Origin: Enterococcus avium ATCC 14025
GTDB lineage: Bacteria; Bacillota; Bacilli; Lactobacillales; Enterococcaceae
Length of the DNA stretch: 64,000 nt
Direction: 5' to 3'
NCBI RefSeq assembly: GCF_000406965.1
Contig: NZ_KE136357.1
Coordinates: 426,244-490,243, forward strand
Shown here: in pieces, positions 41,942-51,840 of the stretch
Layout: each line of letters starts with the position of its first letter
Numbering within the stretch: the stretch's first letter is position 1
Notes under the pieces: generated by a model
The model's database searches: none
What the model was told of the DNA's origin: nothing
The model's input: the letters and a program-made list of their open reading frames with translations, nothing else
Translations under genes and position numbers: made by a program

Positions 41942-42619
41942 ATGACGAATAAAATTTTTCTTGTAGAAGACGACGCGACGATTGTTTCTGTGATTCAACA
42001 GCATTTAACTCAGTGGGGGCTGGATTGTGAAATAGCAAATGACTTTCAACATGTTTTCGAAGAGTATCAAGCGATTCAGCCTGACCTAGTAATTTTGGAT
42101 ATTTCTTTGCCATATTTTAATGGCTTTTATTGGTGCCAGGAAATACGTAAGGTTTCAGAGGTGCCGATTATTTTTCTGTCCTCAGCCAAAGACCACATGA
42201 ATCAGGTTATGGCTTTGAATATGGGCGCTGATGAATTTATCGAAAAGCCTTTCGAACTGACGATTTTACTAGCGAAGATTCAAGCGCTGCTGCGCCGCAG
42301 TTATAAATATGGTCAGCAACTAAGCTATTCCTTTGGGGAGTATCAATTTGTTCCAGCAATCAATCAGATTCAATCAACAAATGATCATCTGCCATTGACT
42401 CCAAATGAATCACGTATTTTAAGTGTTCTATTTGCCACACGAGGGCAGATTGTACCCAGAGAACAAATCATTGAGACATTGTGGCAAAGCGATGATTTTA
42501 TTGATAACAATACCCTGGCAGTTAATTTGACACGCTTACGAAAAAAATTGAAGGACTTTGGTATTGACAGTTTGATTCAAACGGTTAAAAACAAAGGCTA
42601 TTTAATCGAGGAAAAATAA
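41942..42619 (+). CDS. OmpR-family response regulator, BceR-like
   Basis: 225 residues. Receiver domain with D9/D10, phosphoacceptor D53 (VILDISLP) and K103 (FIEKPFE); C-terminal winged helix (LTPNESRILSVLF...NTLAVNLTRLRKKL). Directly overlaps the kinase gene by one base and lies upstream of a BceAB-type transporter, so it should activate the ABC genes when antimicrobial peptides are sensed. AGAAGGAAC upstream. Confidence 0.9.
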   Translation: MTNKIFLVEDDATIVSVIQQHLTQWGLDCEIANDFQHVFEEYQAIQPDLVILDISLPYFNGFYWCQEIRKVSEVPIIFLSSAKDHMNQVMALNMGADEFIEKPFELTILLAKIQALLRRSYKYGQQLSYSFGEYQFVPAINQIQSTNDHLPLTPNESRILSVLFATRGQIVPREQIIETLWQSDDFIDNNTLAVNLTRLRKKLKDFGIDSLIQTVKNKGYLIEEK

Positions 42620-43620
42620 TGAAACTACTAATCCATTTTCTATTTGAAAGACGAATGATTTACGGGATGTACCTCGTATTTTGGGGACTGATTTTTCTGA
42701 CGTTTTATCTCTATGAACTCAGCTTGATACCTTTTTGGGATAGCTTCTTATTTACATTTTTTGTGCTGATTACCTATTCTTTTGTTTCTTTTTATCGATA
42801 TTTCCGTAAGCAAAAGCAATTAAGGCTATTAGCAACAAAAGATCTGCAATTGAATAGTTTAATCTTTCTGCCTAAAGCTGCAACCTTGTCTGAGCAGACC
42901 TATCAGAATGCTTTGCGATTAGTCTTAGAAACGAAAAATCAGCAGCAAGAAGCTCTGCAGCAAAGACAAAAAGATATGCTAGATGACTTCGGCTTGTGGC
43001 TGCATCAAATCAAGACACCAGTGGCTGCTTTAGATCTTTTAATTCAATCAGGTCAGTTAGAGCCACGAACAATGAAAAATGAACTCTTCAAGATTAATGA
43101 ATATTTGCAGATGATTTTAAACTATATGCGGCAAAATCTCGATCAAACAGATCTTGTTTTTCAGCAAATTTCAATTGATAAGGTGATTAAAACCGTTGTA
43201 AAGAAATATGCGACTTTTTTCTCTCAAAAGAATTTAAGTCTGCAGCTTGAAAATTTGACTGGAAAGGTCAACTCAGACCAAAAATGGTTAATTTTTATTC
43301 TAGAGCAGATCATTTTTAACGCAATCAAATATACAGAAAATGGCACGATCAGCATAGCCTTTGAGAAGAATCGGCTGATTATTCGAGACACTGGTATGGG
43401 GATTCGAGCGGAGGATCTGCCGCGCGTTTTCGAAAAGGGATACACTGGAATGAATGGCCGCGAGCAGCAAAGAGCTAGTGGACTGGGCCTCTACCTTAGT
43501 CAACAGGCCGCCAATAAATTAGGTTGTCAATTGTATATTGAATCTCAAGTGAAAAAGGGAACAGAGGTCGTAATAGTTTTCCCAGAAGAGATGCATATGA
43601 ATAAATCCAAACTTTCATAA
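42619..43620 (+). CDS. Intramembrane-sensing histidine kinase, BceS-like
   Basis: 333 residues. Two transmembrane helices (about 14-34 and 39-58) with almost no external loop, so it has no own sensor domain, as in BceS. H-box LWLHQIKTPVAALD (H near 125), N box IIFNAIKYTENG, G boxes RDTGMGI and GLGLYL. In this class the transporter does the sensing and signals flux to the kinase. Confidence 0.9.
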   Translation: MKLLIHFLFERRMIYGMYLVFWGLIFLTFYLYELSLIPFWDSFLFTFFVLITYSFVSFYRYFRKQKQLRLLATKDLQLNSLIFLPKAATLSEQTYQNALRLVLETKNQQQEALQQRQKDMLDDFGLWLHQIKTPVAALDLLIQSGQLEPRTMKNELFKINEYLQMILNYMRQNLDQTDLVFQQISIDKVIKTVVKKYATFFSQKNLSLQLENLTGKVNSDQKWLIFILEQIIFNAIKYTENGTISIAFEKNRLIIRDTGMGIRAEDLPRVFEKGYTGMNGREQQRASGLGLYLSQQAANKLGCQLYIESQVKKGTEVVIVFPEEMHMNKSKLS

Positions 43621-43643
43621 TTGTAAGTTTGGATTTATTTTCG
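43600..43643. terminator. Terminator between regulator and ABC genes
   Basis: AATAAATCCAAACTT pairs with AAGTTTGGATTTATT around a 10-base loop, overlapping the kinase stop codon. Near symmetric, so it may act both ways. The ABC genes therefore need their own promoter in 43644-43730. Confidence 0.85.
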
Positions 43644-43744
43644 TAAGTAGTGTTTTTACAGGCAAGATTCTATGATGTAGTAGAGAGCTAGCCAGTGACA
43701 ATCGGCTAACGAAACCACAAAAAATGAACTAGGAGGAATTCACA

Positions 43745-44506
43745 ATGAATGAACTATTAAAAGTTGAGAATATCAAAAAGATTTATCAAACCCAGTTCAA
43801 GGGGATGCCTGTTGAAGCATTAAGAAGTATTGATTTGTCTGTTGACAAGGGCGATTACGTAGCGATTATGGGCGAATCCGGGTCTGGTAAAAGCACCTTA
43901 TTGAACTTGATCGCAACCTTGGATAAGCCTTCTTCTGGAACGATCTTATTGGACGGGATGGATCTGAATACCATCAAGGAAAAAAATGCGGCCGCTTTTC
44001 GCCGAGATCATTTAGGCTTTGTGTTTCAAGATTTTAATTTACTAGACACATTTTCAGTCAAAGATAACATTTTATTGCCGTTAGTTTTGTCTCGCATGCC
44101 AGTTAAGCAACTGATGGGAGAACTTAAACCAGTAGTTAAGGCCTTAGGCATCGAAAAATTATTAGAAAAGTATCCTTATGAGCTTTCAGGCGGTCAAAAG
44201 CAGCGAGTTGCAGTGGCTAGAGCGATCATTACCAATCCAGATTTATTTTTAGCGGATGAACCAACAGGGGCATTAGATTCTAAAACCTCTGAACAGCTGC
44301 TGCAAATTTTCCAACGTTTGAATTTCAATGGTCAGACGATTTTAATGGTAACTCACAGTTCGATTGCGGCCAGCCATGCCAAACGCGTCCTCTTTATCAA
44401 GGATGGACAGGTCTATCATCAACTTTATCGTGGGAACAAGGATAATTATGAGTTTTTAGAAACAATCAATGAAACGCTGACAGCCTTGTTATCGAAGGAG
44501 GCTTAA
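43745..44506 (+). CDS. Antimicrobial-peptide ABC transporter ATPase, BceA-like
   Basis: 253 residues. Walker A GESGSGKST (about 40-48), Q-loop FQDFNLL, signature LSGGQKQR, Walker B LFLADEPTGAL. MacB/LolD-like subfamily. GGAGG upstream; permease starts 2 bases later. Works with it to remove or free peptides such as bacitracin from lipid targets; the actual drug cannot be read from sequence. Confidence 0.9.
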   Translation: MNELLKVENIKKIYQTQFKGMPVEALRSIDLSVDKGDYVAIMGESGSGKSTLLNLIATLDKPSSGTILLDGMDLNTIKEKNAAAFRRDHLGFVFQDFNLLDTFSVKDNILLPLVLSRMPVKQLMGELKPVVKALGIEKLLEKYPYELSGGQKQRVAVARAIITNPDLFLADEPTGALDSKTSEQLLQIFQRLNFNGQTILMVTHSSIAASHAKRVLFIKDGQVYHQLYRGNKDNYEFLETINETLTALLSKEA

Positions 44507-44508
44507 AT

Positions 44509-46497
44509 ATGTTTTATCTAAAATTAGCCTCTACAAATTTAAAGAAGAATCATCGCGGATATTTGCCATTTCTTATTTCAATGCTATTTCTAGTCGCTAT
44601 CAATACAATGACACAGGTAATTGTAAATAATGAAGGGATGCGCGCGCTGCCTGGCGGCGATTCTGCTAGTTCGATGTTTGGATTAGGTCATATCGTTATT
44701 ATGATTTTTACTGTGATCTTTTCATTTTATACGAATAGTTTTTTACTCAAGCAGCGAAAAAAAGAACTAGGCCTTTACAATATACTCGGCTTAGGAAAAC
44801 GCGAACTGTATCAGCTAATGATTTGGGAAAGCTTCCTCAGCTTTTTCATTGTGCTGATCACTGGTTTAATTACCGGAGTTGTCTTATCAAAGCTAGCTTT
44901 TCTAGTCTTGCGTCGGCTGATCAGCGTCGGAAATGAGTTTGTTTTTCAGCTGTTACCTGAGAGTCTTGGATTTGTTTCCCTGCTGTTTCTTGGAATTTTC
45001 TTCTTGCTGCTGCTAATCAATTGCTGGCAAATCAAAAAGACCAACCCTATTTCGCTTCTGCATGGAAGCAAAAAGGGAGAACAGGAACCAAAAGCACGTT
45101 GGATCATCGCTATTTTGGGTTTGGTCTTTTTAGGAAGCGGCTATGGGATCGCGGTTACAATTGATTCTCCGATAAGTGCCTTAACGCTGTTTTTTGTTGC
45201 CATTATTTTGGTAATTCTTGGAACCTACTGCTTATTTATGGCAGGAAGCATTGCTTTACTGAAGCTGCTAAAAAGGAATGAACGATTCTATTATAAGACG
45301 AATCATTTCATTTCAATCTCAAGTATGATGCATCGAATGAAGCAAAATGCAGCGGGCTTAGCCAGCATTTGTATTCTTTCAACAATGGTTCTAGTAACAG
45401 CAGCGACTACTGGCAGTCTATTCTTTGGACAAAAGGATGTTGAAAATACACGCTATCCACGTGACGTGATGATTTCAACAGTTCAGCAGCCGGAGAAGGT
45501 GAAAGCTGCAATCGAAGCAGTTAGTGCTGAGAAACAAGCGCCGATTACTAAACAGGTCTACCTGACTTCGACCAAAAGTATCATGTTTCAACCAAAAAAT
45601 GGCAACTACCAGCTGACACCATTGGAGGATTTTTACAACTCAAAATCAGCAACGATCGCTTTAATTAGTTTTATGACTGCTCAAGAGTATGCAAAGCACA
45701 CAGATGAAACAGTGAATTTGAAGGATGACGAAATTTATTTCTACCCAGTTAGCGGTGATATTGACGGAAATCAGCTGAAGCTTGAGAATCAGAAGTTTAA
45801 AATCAAAAAGCGCATCAATAAATTTCCTGGAATTAATCAACAGATCGAGCTAACGGACTATTTTGTAGTCGTTTTAGCCAATCAGTCAGTTTTAGAGCAG
45901 TGTTTGTCTGACTGGTTTCCGAAAAAAGCAGTTGCGGCAGAAAATTATCCTGAATATAACTTTATGTTCAACACTGACCTAAAGGGAGAAAAAAATCAAC
46001 TTGATTTTGCTCAAACATTGCGTAATCAACTAAATCAACAGCTGGGTGACTCTCAAGTTAGGATTGTTGACAAATATACATTTGTGTCTGAGAACAAGAT
46101 ATTTACTGGCGGCTTCTTCTTTTTAGGAATCATTTTCGGAGCGACCTTTATTTTAGCAACAGCCTTGATTATCTACTACAAGCAAATCTCTGAAGGAATA
46201 GATGATCGAGAACGCTTTGAAATTTTACAGAAGGTGGGAATGAGTCATCGTGAAGTAAAAAAGGTTATCCGCAGTCAAGTGATGATGGTATTTTCTTTTC
46301 CATTAGTTGTGGCTGTCATCCATCTAGGATTTGCCTTTCCTTTAATTAAGAAGCTGTTGGTTCTGTTTGGGCTGGTAAACTGGAAGCTGTTTCTGCTTGT
46401 TTGTGTTATCGTGACAGTGATCTTTGCCATCTTGTATTTTGTAGTTTATCGTTTAACCGCGCGAAGCTACTATCAACTTGTTGAACGGAAAAGCTAA
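44509..46497 (+). CDS. ABC transporter permease, BceB/FtsX-like
   Basis: 662 residues with ten hydrophobic helices in the BceB order: one, then three, a pair, an extracellular domain of about 210 residues (about 310-520) that is the sensing part, and three at the end (last YFVVYRLTARSYY). Starts MFYLKLASTNLKKNHR, typical. Its kinase partner is the 42619 gene. Confidence 0.9.
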   Translation: MFYLKLASTNLKKNHRGYLPFLISMLFLVAINTMTQVIVNNEGMRALPGGDSASSMFGLGHIVIMIFTVIFSFYTNSFLLKQRKKELGLYNILGLGKRELYQLMIWESFLSFFIVLITGLITGVVLSKLAFLVLRRLISVGNEFVFQLLPESLGFVSLLFLGIFFLLLLINCWQIKKTNPISLLHGSKKGEQEPKARWIIAILGLVFLGSGYGIAVTIDSPISALTLFFVAIILVILGTYCLFMAGSIALLKLLKRNERFYYKTNHFISISSMMHRMKQNAAGLASICILSTMVLVTAATTGSLFFGQKDVENTRYPRDVMISTVQQPEKVKAAIEAVSAEKQAPITKQVYLTSTKSIMFQPKNGNYQLTPLEDFYNSKSATIALISFMTAQEYAKHTDETVNLKDDEIYFYPVSGDIDGNQLKLENQKFKIKKRINKFPGINQQIELTDYFVVVLANQSVLEQCLSDWFPKKAVAAENYPEYNFMFNTDLKGEKNQLDFAQTLRNQLNQQLGDSQVRIVDKYTFVSENKIFTGGFFFLGIIFGATFILATALIIYYKQISEGIDDRERFEILQKVGMSHREVKKVIRSQVMMVFSFPLVVAVIHLGFAFPLIKKLLVLFGLVNWKLFLLVCVIVTVIFAILYFVVYRLTARSYYQLVERKS

Positions 46498-46500
46498 AAG

Positions 46501-46548
46501 AAGGAGCTGATCTAAAAGTCTAAAAGACTTTCGGATCAGCTCCTTTTC
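46501..46548. terminator. Long hairpin terminator after the BceB-like gene
   Basis: AAGGAGCTGATC ... GATCAGCTCCTT with an inner AAAGTCT/AGACTTT stem, then TTTC. The same kind of hairpin stands at 60573-60620 next to the same dispersed repeat. Confidence 0.85.
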
Positions 46549-46549
46549 A

Positions 46550-46715
46550 CAATTAAATAGCGACTCATAAGTAGCATCGGCGGAAAATAAGCCGAAAATT
46601 CATAAATTTTACGAAGCATTGAGTGTACCATTCACTATCAGCTCCTAAGTCGCTGTGTTTCTTTTCGGGATTTTCTGCTTATTTCCTGACACTGAATAGT
46701 TATGACTCGGACTCT
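46550..46715. repeat. Fold-back dispersed repeat between convergent genes
   Basis: The minus strand of 46550-46605 (GAATTTTCGGCTTATTTTCC...TATGAGTCG) matches the plus strand of 46668-46712 (GGATTTTCTGCTTATTTCC...TATGACTCGG) and of 60518-60570. So this locus holds two facing copies that can fold back. No coding potential. Confidence 0.6.
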
Positions 46716-46721
46716 TCTTGC

Positions 46722-47882
46722 TTACAATAAATAGGTTCGATCAAAGGTAATACTTAGCTTTGCAGGTCCGCTTTGGCTGATAAAGCGTTCGCTGATCTGA
46801 TCTTGCAACTGTGAATTTGTGACCTTTTTTAAGTCTTCAGGCACTACTAAATCAAAATAGATGGTCTCTGGTGTGGTCGTCTTATCAACACGCAGATCGT
46901 GAAAACGCAAATGCTGATGAATATCCTTTAAAATCCTTTTTAGTTCTGGAGCAATCCGCTTAAAGTCAGGATCATCAATCGGGTAGGGATCAAGATGACA
47001 GACTAAATCAACCCCCAAGTTCTGCTTCACATCATATTCGATCGCATCAATCACTTCATGAGCATGAGGCAAACTCCAATCTTGATTGACCTCAATATGG
47101 ACAGACGCAAAAACACTATTTGGTCCATAGCTATGAATCAGCAGATCATGATAGCCGATGATGTCTGGGTAATTATCCAAATGCTTGCGGATCGCTAAAA
47201 CTTCTTCTTCGCGCGGTCGAACTCCCATTAAATCATTAATGAAGCTCATAATCATTTTGACTCCTGAATAAATAATATATAAAGCGATCAGAAAGCCAAT
47301 ATACCCATCAATGCGCCAGCCGCTGAACCATTCGATAATTGCGGAGATCAGCACAGCGATCGTAGTGTAAACATCGTTAATACTATCTTGAGCAGTAGCC
47401 TTTAAAGTATCAGAGTTAATTTCACGACCTAATCTCCGATACATAAAGGACTGCCAAAACTTCATTAGGATAGATAATATCAAAACAATATAAACGATGG
47501 GGGAGAGCAAAACACTGCTGGGATGTAGAATTTTGATAAAAGAACTATCCAAAAAACGAATCCCAACATAGGTGACCAAGATCGAAATGACAAATCCACT
47601 GATATACTCAAATCGTTCATGGCCATAAGGATGGTCTTCATCCGCTGGTTTTCCAGCAATTTTGAAACCAGCAAGGGTGATAACCGAAGAAGCAGTATCC
47701 GAGAGATTGTTCATCGCGTCCGCCATGATCGAGACACTACCTGAAAGTGAACCGATAAAGAACTTGGCGAGAAAGAGAAGCAGATTCGAAAGTAATCCTA
47801 AAATTCCACCTAAGATCCCAACACTGGTTCTTCTATTTCCCTTCCAACGACTTGTAATTTTATTTATTAAAAAATTTAGCAT
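46722..47882 (-). CDS. Cation diffusion facilitator, manganese-type signature
   Basis: 386 residues from the ATG of MLNFLINK, with AAGGA 8 bases before it (the ATG and TTG upstream are possible). Six helices and a C-terminal cytoplasmic domain. The metal sites read NNLSD in TM2 and DSIND in TM5, i.e. NxxxD-DxxxD, the combination linked to Mn2+ export in MntE-like proteins. HPYGHERFEY follows TM2. A histidine-containing C-terminal domain of more than 170 residues is longer than in minimal CDFs. Confidence 0.85.
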   Translation of the reverse strand: MLNFLINKITSRWKGNRRTSVGILGGILGLLSNLLLFLAKFFIGSLSGSVSIMADAMNNLSDTASSVITLAGFKIAGKPADEDHPYGHERFEYISGFVISILVTYVGIRFLDSSFIKILHPSSVLLSPIVYIVLILSILMKFWQSFMYRRLGREINSDTLKATAQDSINDVYTTIAVLISAIIEWFSGWRIDGYIGFLIALYIIYSGVKMIMSFINDLMGVRPREEEVLAIRKHLDNYPDIIGYHDLLIHSYGPNSVFASVHIEVNQDWSLPHAHEVIDAIEYDVKQNLGVDLVCHLDPYPIDDPDFKRIAPELKRILKDIHQHLRFHDLRVDKTTTPETIYFDLVVPEDLKKVTNSQLQDQISERFISQSGPAKLSITFDRTYLL

Positions 47883-48114
47883 AACACTCATCCTTATCAA
47901 TCAATTATTACTAGTATAACCGAAAAAAGTGAGAGAAAGAAACTAAATCCATCATCAAGAATTAAAAGTAAACCTTAAATATTTGCGGTTTACTTTTAAT
48001 AACGATCTATTTTCGAAGTTTTTTAATAAGATTTTTGCAAATATCTCAGCTAATTAAAATGTAAACACTTTATAATTGTTTATGTAAGAGGATTCAAAAA
48101 TGGGAGGTATGAGT

Positions 48115-48468
48115 ATGGAGAATCAAGTAGACATAACATTATGGAAGATTCAAACAAGTAATGTAGTCACAGCACTGGAAGATTTCATTGAAGACTGGAA
48201 AGCTTCAAGAAATAGTGATCTTGATGAATATTTGCGGAGCTACCCAGGTTACTTCCAAAGTGACGAACCCACCCGTGAAGCAATTCGTCTAGTCCTGAAT
48301 TATGCTAAAGAGCTGATGGACGGAAAACGTGATAGTGTTGGATTTTATGAAAATAAAATTTGGCGGACCGAAAGCGGCGAAAGTGTTCGAATGACTCATT
48401 TCCACGAACGTTCAATTTCGAAGTTAATGCAGAAAATTATCAAAGATAAAGAAAAAGCCAATATTTAA
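48115..48468 (+). CDS. Hypothetical protein
   Basis: 117 residues from the ATG at 48115, 7 bases after GGGAGG. Soluble, helical, acidic N-terminal half with ALEDFIEDWKASRNSDLDEYL. Single gene with its own terminator. No family recognised. Confidence 0.65.
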   Translation: MENQVDITLWKIQTSNVVTALEDFIEDWKASRNSDLDEYLRSYPGYFQSDEPTREAIRLVLNYAKELMDGKRDSVGFYENKIWRTESGESVRMTHFHERSISKLMQKIIKDKEKANI

Positions 48469-48473
48469 GAAAA

Positions 48474-48512
48474 GAAGGACCTAAATAGCCTGTGCTATTA
48501 GGTTCTTTTTAT
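48474..48512 (+). terminator. Terminator of the 48115 gene
   Basis: GGACCTAAATAGC-CTGT-GCTATTAGGTTC followed by TTTTT. Confidence 0.85.
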
Positions 48513-48937
48513 GCAGTCTTGTTCAATGATCTCTGCAGCTTTGACACTGTGTTGTCAGTAATTCTATTTGTTTAGATACTGAGCGCATACCAATTATAAA
48601 CGGTGTCTTAAGTAAGTTAACCTCATCAATAGATCTCGGATTATCATTTTTATTGATGTTTCGAGATTTATCTTTATTTTCGCGTATATTATATTAATAA
48701 AATAATTATTTACACAAATTACACAACACACTTTTTTAGAATTTTATTAAAATAAACATTTTATTCGCAATTGAATCTTCATTGAATAACCATTTATTGC
48801 ATTTAGTAAAATATGCAATTTGTGAACGAATTAGACTGATTTATCAAGCTTTATAAACTAATGAACAGATAAAAAGGTAGCCATTTTATCCTGCACGTTG
48901 ATAATATTGAAGATTTTATGAACTCTGGCTTAGACTT
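48513..48937. other. Long AT-rich intergenic region
   Basis: More than 400 bases without a convincing gene on either strand, upstream of a secreted cell-wall hydrolase. Very AT-rich with several TTATT/AATAA runs. No hairpin with T-run was seen inside it; it may hold regulatory sites for the hydrolase. Confidence 0.5.
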
Positions 48938-48966
48938 TAGACAGGTTCTTAAATTAATGATATTAT
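48938..48966 (+). promoter_or_regulatory. Promoter of the cell-wall hydrolase gene
   Basis: TAGACA (48938-48943), 17 bases, TATTAT (48961-48966), about 65 bases before the start codon. Confidence 0.6.
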
Positions 48967-49030
48967 AGTAAGTAATTAAGGAAATTAATTATATGTGAAA
49001 ATATATTTATATTAGAAATGAGGTATAGAG

Positions 49031-50977
49031 ATGAAGTACAATAAAATTGTAAGTCTATTAGCGCTGGGTAGTCTTTTTGGTCCAACTCTATTGGCTTCAC
49101 AACAAGCTTTCGCTGAAGAAAGTAGTACTGTTGCAAGCAATTCAGCTGCGACTTCATCAAGTCAACAAACGACAGAAAGCTCGAGTACAGGAGAAACCGG
49201 GAGCTCTGAAGCGCCTGATCCGACTCCAACCGAACCAACTCCTGAACCAGCGAAACAATATAATTTATTAGCGAATGGTAGTCCAATCGCAAACAATACA
49301 GTCGCTGATGCAAACGGCAACCAAATTAGCTTCCAATATACATCGAATGAAGGCTTGGTTGCTGGTACAACCGTTCATTACGTTGTGTCATTGGTAAAAG
49401 GCTATACACTAAAAGAAGTAAAGATTATTAATACTACCACACAAGCAATTGTTTCAACGAGTGGAAATATCAATGGTCAATTCCCAATGCCTGATTCAGA
49501 TGTATCTATCCAGTTTGAAGTGACTCCTGTGAAGGAGGAAGCAAAACCAACACCAACGCCAAAACCAGCAGAAAAACCGAGCGGCAATACAGGGAATTCA
49601 AACAGCGGAAATAAGGATAAACCAGCAAGCAATCCGTCAAGTACCACCAATTCCGCTGGAAATTCATCAGCAGCAAATCAAGAACAGCAAGCAGCACGTC
49701 AACCAGAGGCAGCAGCAGCGGATGTTCGTATTCCATCAAATCAAAATGCACCAACCTTCAGTAATGAGGTTCAAACGGCAATCGTTCAAGAGGCATACCG
49801 CCATCTTGGAAAGCCTTATGTTTGGGGAGCTAAAGGTCCGAATGCTTTTGACTGTTCAGGGCTTGCTTATGTTGTATATGCCAATGCGACTGGTCATAAT
49901 ATCGGCGGTTGGACAGGGGATCAGCAATACGCGGGGACGCAAATTCCTGTCAGTGAAGCACAGCCTGGTGATCTGCTATTTTGGGGAGCACCAACGAGTG
50001 TGACGACTCACGTTGCGATCTATATTGGTAATGGGCAATATATCCATGCACCACAACCTGGCGACGTCGTAAAAATCGGTAGTATCGCTGATTTTGCGCC
50101 AACCTTTGCTCTTCGCGTAAATGTTGCCGGTCTACCGAAAGCAACGGGCTCTTTATCCAATGCATTTGGACAATATAGTACGAATCAACCATTTATTTTT
50201 AATAAAAATCAAACAACCGATCAATTCATCAAAAAAATCGGAGAAACATCTCGCGAAATTGGACAAAAGAACGGCATTTATTCATCAGTAATGATTGCCC
50301 AAGCGATTTTGGAAAGTGGTTCAGGTAATAGTTCACTAGCCAGCGAACCAAATTATAACTTGTTTGGTATTAAAGGCAAGTTCAAGGATCAAGGCGTGAC
50401 ATTCCAAACGTTGGAACAGGATAAAGATGGTGCAAGCTTCCAAATTACTTCTGAGTTTAGAAAATATCCTTCTTATAAAGAATCATTGGAAGATTATGCT
50501 AAACTGATCAAAAAAGGAATTTCAGGCAATGCTGACTTCTACAAGGCAACTTGGAAAGATCAAACCGAATCTTATAAAGACGCGACAGAACATCTACAAG
50601 GACGCTATGCAACAGATAAACAATATGCAGAGAAACTAAATGCAATCATCAAAGCATATGATTTAACAGAATTTGATCACGCTAAAGAAACCAAAGAAAA
50701 AACGCCTGGACCTGAAAGCACAGTAGCGAAAGCTAAATTTGATGTGAATGATCAGATCCAATCAAAATTAATTGCTAGTATTATAAACAGTCCACGAATT
50801 CCACAAGTGATGTCAACGAAGCATTTTGTTAATCTTTTCCGCGGTGAAAGCCTAATTGCGTTAGCTGCGACAGCTTTGCCAACGAAGAAGATTCAAACGG
50901 AAACTATTCCTACCGCTTCATCAATCTATGTTACTTTAAGCAGTGGCTTATTGGCGGTTATCCCACCAATGAAATAA
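49031..50977 (+). CDS. Secreted bifunctional peptidoglycan hydrolase (NlpC/P60 plus GH73)
   Basis: 648 residues. Signal peptide with cleavage near AFA-EES (28). A Ser/Thr/Pro-rich region, a beta-rich module (about 78-165), a low-complexity linker (170-245), an NlpC/P60 domain (about 248-365; C275 in FDCSGLAYV, H in TTHVAIY), and a GH73 glucosaminidase-like domain (about 396-545; MIAQAILESGSG with the catalytic Glu, YNLFGIKG). It could cut both stem peptides and glycan. The C-terminal 50 residues look like a sorting signal but have LPTKK, not LPxTG. GAGGTATAGAG upstream. Confidence 0.87.
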   Translation: MKYNKIVSLLALGSLFGPTLLASQQAFAEESSTVASNSAATSSSQQTTESSSTGETGSSEAPDPTPTEPTPEPAKQYNLLANGSPIANNTVADANGNQISFQYTSNEGLVAGTTVHYVVSLVKGYTLKEVKIINTTTQAIVSTSGNINGQFPMPDSDVSIQFEVTPVKEEAKPTPTPKPAEKPSGNTGNSNSGNKDKPASNPSSTTNSAGNSSAANQEQQAARQPEAAAADVRIPSNQNAPTFSNEVQTAIVQEAYRHLGKPYVWGAKGPNAFDCSGLAYVVYANATGHNIGGWTGDQQYAGTQIPVSEAQPGDLLFWGAPTSVTTHVAIYIGNGQYIHAPQPGDVVKIGSIADFAPTFALRVNVAGLPKATGSLSNAFGQYSTNQPFIFNKNQTTDQFIKKIGETSREIGQKNGIYSSVMIAQAILESGSGNSSLASEPNYNLFGIKGKFKDQGVTFQTLEQDKDGASFQITSEFRKYPSYKESLEDYAKLIKKGISGNADFYKATWKDQTESYKDATEHLQGRYATDKQYAEKLNAIIKAYDLTEFDHAKETKEKTPGPESTVAKAKFDVNDQIQSKLIASIINSPRIPQVMSTKHFVNLFRGESLIALAATALPTKKIQTETIPTASSIYVTLSSGLLAVIPPMK

Positions 50978-50996
50978 TTTTTTCAAACCATAGACT

Positions 50997-51024
50997 GCCA
51001 AGTGAAAAACTTGGCGGTTTTTTT
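50997..51024 (+). terminator. Terminator of the hydrolase gene
   Basis: GCCAAGT-GAAAA-ACTTGGC followed by GGTTTTTTT. Confidence 0.85.
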
Positions 51025-51203
51025 CTTTTAAAAATGCTTGAATTATGTGAAAATGGAATCGTATTCTTTTTCTCACGAATTAAACTAATAAAGAAAAATT
51101 TCACAAGAGAGAGGATTTCGTGAAATTTATCAATGATTTCAAAAAAATTAGAAATAGGTCTGAATGAATCAATTTTTGTTTTTTTAAAGCAGGAGAGATG
51201 ACA

Positions 51204-51782
51204 ATGAAACGGAAGCAAGAGAGTTTATTAACGAAGCAGCGATTACTGGAAACCGCCTTTCAAAATTTCTATGAAGTTGGATTTGAGAATACTTCATTAG
51301 ATAAAATATCCAAAGATGCACATGTTAGTCGAGGTGCTGCTTACTGGCATTTTAAGAATAAATCAGAAATTTTTGGTGAAGTCGTTTTAATGACGATTGA
51401 GAAAATCAAGACTGAAAAACGTGGGATCATGTTAGACGAAGAGATGAGTTTTCAAGAAAAAGTCGTGGAAATATTGATGGTTCCGTCGCAAAATCAGATG
51501 GGCTTCAAGTTTATGCAGCAATCTTTAAAGACGTTAGAGGTCTATCCAGAATTTGCCGAGCTGCTTGAAACTTTTCGCGAAACACGCGCGCGACTGTATA
51601 ACTTCTTTTTAGCTGGTTTAGTGGAAGAGGGATTAGAGGAAAATGATGCCATGGCTGTTTCTAGTATGCTTTACAATTATTTCGAAGGAATGTATGGTTT
51701 AGGAACTCCTGATGAAGTTACAAAAAATTACACTGCCGAGGCTATTAGACGTAGTATTTCGATTATTTTTAAAAACGCTTAA
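51204..51782 (+). CDS. TetR-family transcriptional regulator
   Basis: 192 residues from the ATG at 51204 (AGGAGAG 7 bases upstream; ATG 51198 is too close). The N-terminal HTH is clear: RLLETAFQNFYEVGFENTSLDKISKDAHVSRGAAYWHF in segments about 10-47. The C-terminal ligand domain resembles AcrR/TtgR types. It lies just upstream, same strand, of the ald-ptb-buk operon, whose leader has a TetR-size palindrome, so it probably represses that operon. The inducer is unknown; an alcohol, aldehyde or acyl-CoA is a guess. Confidence 0.85.
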   Translation: MKRKQESLLTKQRLLETAFQNFYEVGFENTSLDKISKDAHVSRGAAYWHFKNKSEIFGEVVLMTIEKIKTEKRGIMLDEEMSFQEKVVEILMVPSQNQMGFKFMQQSLKTLEVYPEFAELLETFRETRARLYNFFLAGLVEEGLEENDAMAVSSMLYNYFEGMYGLGTPDEVTKNYTAEAIRRSISIIFKNA

Positions 51783-51785
51783 AAA

Positions 51786-51834
51786 AAAGAAGAACTTGTT
51801 TGCATCAGCATTTTGCGAACAAGTTCTTTTTTTC
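51786..51834 (+). terminator. Terminator of the tetR gene
   Basis: AAGAACTTGTT ... AACAAGTTCTT followed by T7, separating the regulator from the operon. Confidence 0.85.
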
Positions 51835-51840
51835 ACGAAA

